From NCBI RefSeq assembly GCF_037975245.1, contig NC_092577.1, positions 28,824,398 through 28,888,397 of the forward strand: 64,000 bases of DNA, given 5' to 3'. Origin of the DNA: Apostichopus japonicus (lineage: Eukaryota > Echinodermata > Holothuroidea > Aspidochirotida > Stichopodidae). Below the pieces are notes generated by a model that saw only the letters and a program-made list of their open reading frames with translations, searched no databases and was not told the DNA's origin. Shown here piece after piece: positions 49,401-61,400 of the stretch. Numbering within the stretch: the first letter of the stretch is position 1; every line of letters starts with the position of its first letter. The position numbers and the translations under genes were made by a program.

Positions 49401-52400
49401 ATTGGACAAATGGTAAAACATACTTTTTTAAGGTAAGTTGTAGCAGTCACAGTAGTGCTTTCGAAAAAGATATTTAGAATGATCGGAACAGGAGCACACA
49501 TCTCGCGCTGAGCTTTGTAGTGTCATAATTAAAGATTTATGCTAGATTTCAGACAAATACGTACAAAATACTAAGTTACTCTCCATACTCTAGTTTCCTT
49601 CCGTAAGCCCTAAGAAAACATAACGCATGTGCCGGCCTTCGCAGACGAGGGATGAGTACACAAACGAAAACAGGGCAGTACCATTGTAACGCTCAAATAA
49701 ATTGAACAGAATTTAAGCCTCCAATGTGTTGAAAAACTATGTAATTGTGCATCGACATTCTTGTAAATGTCTTGGAACTCGACAGAGTAAACGGAAATAC
49801 CATTTGCAGCGAAACCGGTTTTTCAATGGGGAGAAATGGTAGACAAACTGAAACTCAATTGAGTAGAAGAATTTATTTTACTTTGAGAGTTTCGCCTTCT
49901 CTTTCTCCTTCTCCTATTTCTAGTGTAACATAACAAAACAAAGAATAGTGTTGTCTAATCTAGAGTATAGAGTTCTACCAGTGACATTACTACCTTCTTC
50001 ACTGTTTTAGAAATTGCTGGCTTTAATATAATATTGTCCTACCAAATAAAATTGGACGTCCGGATGACGGAAGCTTGATTTTATGTCCATTGGTTCTAAA
50101 GCAATACAAAATGAGGGACGTATTAACACTATGACTAACACTTGCTAGGATTCGCCCTCTCTTCATAGGGCCCGACTATAGCGTTCATTAGCATCATTAA
50201 ATATTTAAATCCCTATGAATTGCTTAACAAAAACTTTATAATAGCAACTCATTAAAAATCCTCATGAACCTCATTAACAGTTAATTGTTTCTATTGTTCA
50301 GGGAAGTCAATACTGGCGCACGACTGGGACCACACCAGATGACGGTTACCCTAAACAGATTTCCGATTATTTCCCTGGGCTACCAAATGATATTGATGCC
50401 GCCGTCGTTTGGGGAGGAAACAGCAAAGGCTTCTTCTTCAAAGGTATCAACATCTTTCACTTATTTGTGCGTTTTTTCATAATGTTCATGTCTACTTACT
50501 TGTCAGCCGGCTTCACTGATCGCCAAGATTCACGCTTGGCAGCATTCACATGAACCGTATATATTCAGTATTTCAGTGGCAGATATTAATAGATAAGTGG
50601 TAGAGAAGTTATATTAAGACATGACAGAACGTTATCGTATATAATCATTTCAATTAGGAAGACGAAGACCAAATTGATTAAGTGCTTAATGCAGTAGTAT
50701 GTAATACACAACCCAGTCACCCACTCCCCTTCCACAAAAAAAAAAAACATAGCGAAGAGAAAATAAATCGAACCACATGTGGTTCATAATATGTTATTCA
50801 AACTTCAGTGCTCAAGCCTTCAACTTAATTGTGTTTGTGAAAAACCGTGATATATCTTCCAAATAAAGCTATTTTTTCTCAGCTGTTTGTGGAAGTTATA
50901 CATCACAATAATTTATATCACATAGACCAATTATGGTAATTGGGTGTGTGTCGCCATTAATACTGCTTCTGGGTTATTATATCCGTGTAATATGAAAACC
51001 TTTAGGTCAGTCTTTAGTCCAGGGCACGAAATCAGTTATAACTGTGTTTTTTCAGCTCATCGGATACACACAGATCACCAGTTTGTTGTTATCAGCATTT
51101 CAACGGAATAAGTACATCATTTGATTTATTCAATGGCTTCATGATTTCCATTCTTACCATATAGGCTCCTTCATTTTTCGATCATTGGCTAAGATCATGT
51201 GTAGTAACTGTTTCGTTTCAGCATTGTAAATACCACAGTAGGCGAAAGTCATTGTTTCGACGGCGCCGTGTAACACTAAAATGATAAATCTTTTGGACCC
51301 AGTCTCTTTCTTGTGCAAAGTTTCTTAAACATTGATCTCCGACTCATATTTTACGTCACTACATTTCAGGCACAGAGTATTGGCGATTCAATCCTATCAC
51401 CGACAGCACAGAAAGAGGTAACATAGATACCAATACTTATTGGCGTGGGTATAATCAAGGTACTGTAGATGCTGCCTTTCAGTGGAGTAATGGTCGCACG
51501 TACCTCTTCAAGGGTGAACAGTACTGGCGATATAACGATGCTGCAAATAGAGTTGACTCTGGATTTCCATTGTCGACTTCAAAGGAATGGCTGGGATGTC
51601 CAACCAACGAACCAACGATGCCACTGGTAGACGTGTGTGTACCGGACTCATGCACGTGTTCATCGTTATCGGGTAAAATATCTCCAAACTTTTTTTGATG
51701 TGCCTGATTTGATCCTCTGTTGATATATCAAGCTCTACAAAAAATGGTAGCCCTCTAAAATGGTTGTTCTTTCTACTGTCAGCAATATGTCACAACTGGT
51801 GTATGCTGCACATAATATTTCCTTGATATGGTAGTCACGATAGCGAGATATTTGTCGATTTCTGTCAGGTATATTGACCGAATTTCAAAAGATTAACAAC
51901 ACATGCCACGTGCACTGTGTCAGCTCCCAGAAGCAAACTTACATCTATTGTGATACAAATGTAAGCTTTGTTGATTCATTTAAAATTTTTGAAGGTCTGG
52001 CGGGGGTGGGAAGTATTGCTTTATGGTACTATTTTGTTCTATAGCGTTGTATAGTAGGTAGTGATACAATATTGTCTAAGACAGTTATTACAATTTCTAG
52101 AAACAAAACGTCGATGAAGAATCACAATTTAATCTGACCAGTGCTGCCGACTTCTATATTTTTACTTTCTTTCAGGGTAAACGTCATACAGTTTTCCATG
52201 GTATAAACTGGGTATTATTGCCAAGAGCAAAGGGTAGAAACGGAATATGTATCAAACATTATGTTTTATCTAACACATAACCTTCCATTGTGGTACATTA
52301 CCACCAAGTTACAACTCAAGGTGTATTTTCCTGTCTTATCGGAGTGTTTAGCATGTTCTGCTTTTAAGTATCCTGTGAAAGATAACGAGAAATGACAGCT

Positions 52401-55400
52401 GTAACTATGGATTTTAAATGTTGAAATGTACTACCATATTACCAAATAAGTGTCAAGTATAGTAACACGGTTAGTTTAAGCTTATAGTGAGATGCAGGTT
52501 TTATTAAATTTATCAAAAGTCAAAACAACGGAATCAAGCTCTTCTCACCATTACCAGCTATATAGTTTCGTTCAGAAGTAATCATGTTGCAAATATATTA
52601 ATTCATTCTTCAGTACTCCAATTAAGCGTGACTACTTAAGTAGACGTAGTGAGCTGCATTACTATCGAATTTCTGCATCGATTCGTGTCGACAATTACCA
52701 AAATCAACTGAAACATTCCAGGCATTCAATGCTTTGAAATCAACATTGAGCACACCCATCATACATTTTGTTATGATGCCGGGGGGGGGGGGTGTTACGA
52801 TCAACTCGATCAAGGCCAGAATACACCTCCCCTTGGGTTCACAACTCAAATGACTAAACAGCACACTGTAAAATTTAACTTTAAATATAACAATAAGTAT
52901 TTATTTAATTGTGTGTTCAAGGTAATTAAAATCAAACAAAGATCATTTATCAATATCTAAGCAGTTTACACTAAAACAGATTTAATAAGTTATACTATAA
53001 TTTACTCACGACCTGGTGTGTGCCGCGACGCGAGCGCAGTGACAAAAAGTCCTGGCGAATATCCCAGCGAAACTTGTAGACGGACGAATGTCCAATATTG
53101 AAGAAATCCAGCTCCCAACTTGATGACTTCCACTTCCGAGGTCGACTACTAATGAATGTCCAAGTTGTGCTTGCAGCTTGTTTATCCTTGGATTCCTGTC
53201 CTTGGGTAACTCAGAGGCCACAATAAGTAGTGCTGACTGGCACAGAACCAAAGACGGCTACACAACGATGGGCGACTTCGAAGCCGGTAAACTTGTAGCA
53301 AATCCACTAATAAAAAGACAGCTATAACTTTACTGTCAAACTAAGTGAGTATTTACTCACACTGGAATTGTAGGATTCACTTGAGCGAGAGGTTATTAAA
53401 ATCCTGGAGCCAAGATGGTTAAAAACTTTTGATCTCAAATCATCAGGTGCTTATATAGCCTTTTCACAAGTCCAGAAAGATCTTGCAATGTCCATCCATT
53501 CTAGAAGCATCTTACAGTAGCTCCAGCTCAGTTCAACCAATCCAAAAGGTCACTTCACCTTTCCAGGAAATCCTCACCTAGTGTTCTAAAAATAGCACAG
53601 GGGATGTCCCCTTGGCAGCACTCCAATGTTCTAGCATGTTCCAGTGTGTACCTTGTTGAGATGTTCTACATTGTTCTCAAATGTTCTAACTCTTCTAGAA
53701 GCTTCTCAACTTTTCCAAATATTCTGCACACACCAGATATGCACACACACACACCAGGCAGTTCTATACTATGATTCTTAGATTAATATATAATATTCTA
53801 TGATATTGATTTATAATACAACTAATTGTTGCAAAAATCATACAAATTATTGAGATTACTTAGGGGCCTGTAACACCCTCCCCCTTAAAGAAAGAAAGTT
53901 TGATTGAAAAGAAAACTTTCTTAACTTTTAATCTCATATGAACATTTAAGCCTATTTAAGGCACTCATAACCTTAAAGGTTTACATACAGAATTTATTTA
54001 CAATGACACCTTTTCTTTTAAAACTCTTTGCTTGTTAATGATAAACTATCCAACTCTGGACAAGGCATCAGCCATCACATTATCTTTGCCTTTGATATGC
54101 CTGATGTCCAGGTTGTATTCCTGCAAGGTCAAACTCCACCTTACTAGTCTCTGATTTTTGTTTTTCATCCTGTGGATGAAGGTCAGGGGGTTATGATCTG
54201 TGAAGACAAGCACTGGGTGCACAGTGGTACCCAAATATACATCAAAATGCTCCAATGCCAAAATGAGAGCAAGGCACTCCTTTTCAATTGTGGAGTAATT
54301 TCTTTGGTGCTTGTCAAACTTTTTGGAGAAGTATGAAATAGGGTGATCTATTCCATCTTCACCAACTTGCATTAGAACTCCACCACACCCTATGTCACTG
54401 GCATCTATGGCCAACTTGAATTGTTTCTGAAAGTCTGGTGCTATCAGAACTGGTTCACTAATCAGTATGGCTTTGATTTTGTTGAAACCATTTTCGGTTT
54501 CCTCTGACCAAACATATTTGACATTCTTTGCCAACAAATTTGTCAGTGGACTGGCCACATCAGAAAAATTCTGACAGAACTTCCTGTAATATCCAGCCAT
54601 ACCTAGAAATCGCTGAAGCTCTTTCCTAGTCTTTGGTGTGGGGAATTTCTCAATTGCTTCAACCTTAGCCTTGATAGGCTTGACCTTGCCTTGGCCTACT
54701 ACATGACCCAAATAAACAACATTGGCTTGACAAAATTCACTTTTAACCAAATTAACTGTTAGTTTGGCTTGTGACAATTTCTTAAACAAGTGACGGAGTT
54801 GCCCTATGTGTTGTTCCCAAGTTTGGCTGTAGACAATCAAATCATCTACATAGGCTTCACAGCCTTCAATATCAGCCACAATACAATTGACCATTCTCTG
54901 AAACGTTGCCGGTGCATTTTTCATACCAAACGGCATAACCCGATACTGATAAAGGGCATCTGGGGTGCAAAAGGCCGAAATTTCTTTGGCGCGATCAGTG
55001 AGGGGGACTTGCCAATACCCCTTCAAAAGGTCAAACTTGCTAACAAATTTTGCATTGCCAATTTTATCAATGCAATAGTCTATACGCGGAATCGGATACG
55101 AATCCGTTTTCGAGCACTGATTGACTTTTCTAAAGTCTGTCACAAATCTAAAGGAACCATCTGGTTTTGGAACCAGAATACATGGGGAACTCCATTCACT
55201 TTTGCTAGGTTCTATTATGTTATTTTTTAACATATACTCAATTTCTTTATTGAGATGTGCTCTCTTCAGTGGGTTTACTCTGTAGGGGTGTTGTTTGATT
55301 GGTTCATGGTCACCCACATCAACGTCATGATCAGCAGCATTAGTCCTACTAGGAACATCGGGGAAAATATCTTCTCTCTCGTGAATTAATTGCTTTAATT

Positions 55401-58400
55401 CACACTGCACATTTTCTGAAAGATGGCCTAATTTTTCATTCAACTTTGCAAGCACGTCAGAGTTTTGCAACTTCATAGGATATTCATGCTGCCTATCATC
55501 ACTATTGTCATTTTGATCAACTTCCATTTCTGGAGTGTCGTCATGACTACTATCATTACTAGGGCCTACAGAGCACACTGGTTTTACACTGCCATCATCA
55601 TTTCTATCAACATACTCTTTGAGCATGTTTATATGGCACAATTGCCTACTTTTGCGCCTATCTGGCGTCTTGACAATGTAGTCAACTTCACCCACTTTTG
55701 ACTCTACTGTATAAGGCCCATGGTATCTGGCCCGGAGTGGGTGTCCAGGTATTGGAAACAAGACCAGTACTTTGTCTCCTGTGCTAAATACTCTACTTTT
55801 GGCATTCTTATCATACCACCTTTTCATTTTGCTTTGGGCCTCTTTTAGATTATCCCTAGCAATTTCATTTGCTCTATTAAGCCTATACTTGAATTTGGAA
55901 ACATAATCCAAAAGGTTTGTATCAATTTCATCATTCAGCCATTTTTCTTTCAGAAGCTTTAAGGGACCTCGAACTGTACGCCCAAATACTAACTCAAAGG
56001 GACTGAAGCCTAATGTTTCCTGAACTGCTTCTCTTGCAGAAAACAATAGTAGGTGAACACCGTCATCCCAATCCTTTTCAAAATCGAAACAGTAAGTCCT
56101 AATCATATTCTTTAGAGTCTGATGGAATCTCTCTAAAGCTCCTTGGGACTCCGGATGGTATGCACTAGAGGTGTATTGTTCTATTCCTAACTCATACATG
56201 ACTTCCTGAAATAAGCCTGACGTGAAATTTGACCCTTGATCTGACTGTATCGACTTTGGAAGTCCTACAAGAGTGAAAAACTTGGTTAGAGCCTTCACAA
56301 TTGTCTTAGCCTTAATATTTCTCAAGGGTATAGCTTCTGGGAACCTGGTAGAGGCACACATGATAGTCAACAGATACTGATTACCTGACTTAGTCTTAGG
56401 GAGAGGTCCTACACAATCAACTATAACCCGACTAAATGGTTCATCAAACGCCGGTATAGGCTTTAAAGGAGCCGCAGGGACTTTCTGATTAGGCTTGCCC
56501 ACTACTTGACAAGTGTGACAAGATCTACAATACTCAGAAACATCCTTCCTAAGTGTAGGCCACCAGAAATGATTCAAGATCCTATCATGTGTCTTCCTAA
56601 TTCCTAGATGTCCTGCCATGGGACTATCATGGGCAATGCTGATGACCTCCCTGTGATATACTTTGGGAACTACAATCTGATGAATGACTTGCCATTCATC
56701 AGTTGCTGGAGCATCAGGTGGTCTCCATTTCCTCATCAGAACACCATTCCGTTTGTAAAAACAGACAGGAACTTCTTCACCTTCCTGTAGGGTCAATGCC
56801 CTTTGACCAAGGTCCTTAAGTTCAGGGTCATTTTCCTGTTCTATGACTAACTTATTGTGACTCAAGGGATCAGTATCACTGTCCCCATTAAGCATGGGCT
56901 TGAAGTCTTGGCTATGTTTTGGAGAACTTTTCTCCCCTGAAGAGAGAAGACGACCTGGTTCATCCAACTCTGTCATGAATGTTCCCTCTAAATCTAGATT
57001 AGGGACCAAGTCATCCCCTTTATCCTTACTATTTGCTTCAAGCATTGCTTTCTGAGTCATACTTCTTGTTACTGCACAAGCTGGAAAGACGACACTACTT
57101 TCGTCATCATTACCAGCCTCCGTGCAGGGTTCACGGGTAACAATTGGTTGAGGAAGTACTTTTCCACCAGCCAAATCATTACCTAACAACAGAGAAACAC
57201 CTTTGACTGGGAGTTCAGGCCTCACTCCAACTATGACTGTACCTGAGACCAAATCAGACTCTAAATTCATCTTGTGAAGAGGGACACTAATAATATCCAT
57301 ACCAATGCCCTGAATCAAGACATTTTCACCTGTTGCACTTACTTCACTAAAGGGCAATGACCCTTCCAAAATCATTGACTGTGCACAACAAGTGTCACGC
57401 ATGATCTTTATAGGCTTTGGATCAACTTTCTCACTCTCAAGTGATACAGAACCCTCCAAAACAAATGGTTCAAAGTCTTCCCTAATTTTCTCAGACTCAA
57501 CATCTTTCTGTTTAACAGCCTGAAAACTAACTTGAGATCTCATGGCCACAGCACAACCTGTGGGTGCAGATTGCTGTTGTAGAGCCAACTGCTTTCCCAT
57601 TAACTTCCAACACTTGGACTTAGTGTGGCCTGGTTCTTTGCAGTAGTCACAAGTCACTGACTTCTTAAAACCATCCCATGACTTGGTTGGTTTTTCACTA
57701 GAAGGACCTTTACTTCCCTGATTTGAGGGACCTGACTGTTTATTTCCTTCTTTAGTGCTATTTTGATTTTGGGATGATTTATTTTGGTTAGGCTTATTAT
57801 AATTATTCTTGTGATACTGACTAAACTTATTATGCCCACCTGTATTATTAGTACTCAACTTATGCGTGAGGGCGTAATCATCTGCCATTGTTGCTGCATC
57901 TTCTAAATTATTTATGTCACGCTCATCTAAGTGAGTCCTGATGTCAGCATGGATACAACTCTTGAATTGCTCAACCAAAACCAATTGCCTAAGTTGTTTG
58001 TATTCATTGTTCACATTTTTAGAGCTAAGCCACCTATCTAACATTTGTTCTTGTACTCTTGCAAACTCAACATGAGTTTGGTTGGTTTCTTTCTTTGCAC
58101 TTCGGAACTTTTGCCGGTAAGCTTCGGGCACCAACTCATAGGCCTTAAGAACTGCTTTCTTAACCACATCATAATTATGACATTGTTCAATTGATAGGGA
58201 AGAATAAATTTCTCTAGCTTTCCCGATGAACACTGACTGGAGCAACAATGTCCAAGATTCTTTAGGCCATTTCAAACTTGCGGCAATCTTCTCAAAGTGT
58301 AAGAAATATTTATCGACTTCAGTTTCTTGAAATTTTGGCACTAACCTAATATTCTTTGTGGCATCAAATTTGTCTGAGAAGCTTGATGAGCCTTGTTTCT

Positions 58401-61400
58401 CTAATTTATCTTTTTCCATTTGTACTTTGGCTTCTATTTCTTTCAATTTAATTCGTTCCTCCATTTGTAATCTATCCTGTCTTTCTTTTTCTTCCATCTG
58501 AAGCCTTGCATCTAACTCTTGCTGTTTGAGTATCTTTTCCAAATCTAGTTTTTCCTTTCTTTCTTGTTCCTCAATTTTTAATTTGGTCATTTCAACTTCT
58601 TTCTGAATCTCTCATTGTTTTAATTTTACTGCAGAATCTGAAGTATCCAGAATTTCTACTTTGTTTTCCAGACATTCCTCATCTAACAAATCGTCTGCAA
58701 CCAAACGGTCAATGAGTGTATTTTTGATGACTTGTTTACGCATAGCATGCTTTACTTCAATTTCCAAATACACGGCCAATGCCATTAAATCTGGCTTCTT
58801 GAGCTCATCAAAAACCTCCCAAGATACATCTTGAACAAAATCTTCTGCAACAAATGCCATAGTGAACAACTAGTTAAATTACAAACAACAATATGCAGCA
58901 CAAATATCAATGTAAACACACAATCAGATAATGTTGAAAAACAATTAACTTCAATTTTTCACAGTGTACGTTCCCGGATAGGCCCCCAATTCTGTTACGA
59001 TCAACTCGATCAAGGCCAGAATACACCTCCCCTTGGGTTCACAACTCAAATGACTAAACAGCACACTGTAAAATTTAACTTTAAATATAACAATAAGTAT
59101 TTATTTAATTGTGTGTTCAAGGTAATTAAAATCAAACAAAGATCATTTATCAATATCTAAGCAGTTTACACTAAAACAGATTTAATAAGTTATACTATAA
59201 TTTACTCACGACCTGGTGTGTGCCGCGACGCGAGCGCAGTGACAAAAAGTCCTGGCGAATATCCCAGCGAAACTTGTAGACGGACGAATGTCCAATATTG
59301 AAGAAATCCAGCTCCCAACTTGATGACTTCCACTTCCGAGGTCGACTACTAATGAATGTCCAAGTTGTGCTTGCAGCTTGTTTATCCTTGGATTCCTGTC
59401 CTTGGGTAACTCAGAGGCCACAATAAGTAGTGCTGACTGGCACAGAACCAAAGACGGCTACACAACGATGGGCGACTTCGAAGCCGGTAAACTTGTAGCA
59501 AATCCACTAATAAAAAGACAGCTATAACTTTTCTGTCAAACTAAGTGAGTATTTACTCACACTGGAATTGTAGGATTCACTTGAGCGAGAGGTTATTAAA
59601 ATCCTGGAGCCAAGATGGTTAAAAACTTTTGATCTCAAATCATCAGGTGCTTATATAGCCTTTTCACAAGTCCAGAAAGATCTTGCAATGTCCATCCATT
59701 CTAGAAGCATCTTACAGTAGCTCCAGCTCAGTTCAACCATTCCAAAAGGTCACTTCACCTTCCCAGGAAATCCTCACCTAGTGTTCTAAAAATAGCACAG
59801 GGGATGTCCCCTTGGCAGCACTCCAATGTTCTAGCATGTTCCAGTGTGTACCTTGTTGAGATGTTCTACATTGTTCTCAAATGTTCTAACTCTTCTAGAA
59901 GCTTCTCAACTTTTCCAAATATTCTGCACACACCAGATATGCACACACACACACCAGGCAGTTCTATACTATGATTCTTAGATTAATATATAATATTCTA
60001 TGATATTGATTTATAATACAACTAATTGTTGCAAAAATCATACAAATTATTGAGATTACTTAGGGGCCTGTAACAGGGGGTGTTTCTCGTTAGTTTACTT
60101 TTGATAAGAAATGACGTAGTAAAAGCACATTGTACTCTTCGGCTTTTTGAAACCCCTCCCTTAAACCAATAATATCAAGCTATCACACAATTATTATTTT
60201 GCAGAACTAGATGGTTGCATTTCTGGGCAATTCGATGCTATAACACGAACCTCTGATGGAAAGACGTACGCTTTCAAGGATAATTTAGTGATGAAGTTGA
60301 ACGAACCAGGCACAGCTATTGTTTGTGGATATCCCAAGGAGATTACTGAGGTATTTCCCTTGCTACCATCATACCTCGACGCTGCAGTCAATTGGAATAA
60401 TGGGAAAACTTACTTCTTCAAGGTAACATACAGTATAGCCACGGTATGCAGTGGATATTTTCACATTCTTTCATACTTATTTGAGTGTTGTACTTTATTA
60501 CTTTTTGTGTGTGCAAGTATTCGGTATTCGCACTCGAGGAAAGGTACTCGGATGCGAAAGTGCTCGCACTTGAACCAGGTACAAGAGCACGGTTATTGGA
60601 GTCAATATGTAGAGGTAAAATCGGAGGTAATTTGCATCCCAAATACGGAAGCCTTTCATAATTACCGAATTGTAAGTGAAATGTGCATGTGAAATGTTAA
60701 TTTATTCAATATGTCAGCAGGTCACCTAGACTTTAAAATGTCAGTAACTCACATGAGCATAGATAATTCGATGTCCAGCAAGTGACTGAGGGTGACACGT
60801 TTATCAACGGCTGACATTGCACGCCAACCCACGATTATCTTAAATAGTAAAAACTGATCCGTAGGGATTACGTACGTGTGCTTGCCGAACATTCCAATTC
60901 ATATTTTCCTACTTGTAATTTCTGCCTTCGGGTTAGCATGACCAACAGTAGGGATCGTGCACAACGGGATATGACATAAGGCATAGATATCGGGCAATGA
61001 TGACATGTCAACAGTTCGATGGGACAACCCGTCATGGACTGGAAAATAGACAAGATTATATTTGTTAAACCATTCTTATATATTTTCAACATACATATTT
61101 CCTCAATGTAAATGTCATGTATATCTGTCTACACATTCGTGACAAAAAACGCTGCACGTGCATGGGCACGCGTCTAAAGGCTCAATTTCACTTAGAAGTG
61201 CCACGCATTGTCCATTGCCCACGATTTAATTGGCGCTGCTTAATAATTTAACAATAATGATGTTTGTCACGCCTCGATATGTTTTATTAACCTTTTTTAT
61301 GTGGTATGGTATGTAATATGGAGTCATTTTGAAGTCGATACTCTACAAACATCAATTGAACATTTCGCTCTCAATTCTCGAGTAGTTTCCCTCCTTCGAG

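Larger units (their letters stand above)
52793..60075 (-). mobile_element. Gmr1-like Ty3/gypsy LTR retrotransposon, 7.28 kb
   Basis: Two 1083-bp LTRs (TGTTAC...GTAACA) bracket one long minus-strand gag-pol frame. A 5-bp duplication GGGGG flanks it (ending 52792, starting 60076; the left copy sits in a longer G run). Domain order is gag, zinc knuckle, protease, integrase, reverse transcriptase, RNase H. Integrase before RT is the copia order, yet RT and integrase sequences are Ty3/gypsy type. That combination is known for the Gmr1-like group described from deuterostomes. LTRs differ at three sites I can find, so insertion is recent. It lies antisense in intron 4 of gene B. Confidence 0.95.
51673..60204 (+). 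other. Gene B intron 4, carrying the LTR element
   Basis: 8.5 kb. Subtracting the 7283-bp element and its 5-bp duplication leaves about 1.24 kb, close to the 1.38-kb intron 4 of gene A. Confidence 0.88.

Noticed and set aside
53006-53251. 81-codon ORF repeated at 59206-59451
   Set aside because: Lies wholly in the LTRs and is identical because the LTRs are; no known domain.
54790-55230. 146-codon plus-strand ORF
   Set aside because: Antisense shadow of the retrotransposon reverse transcriptase.
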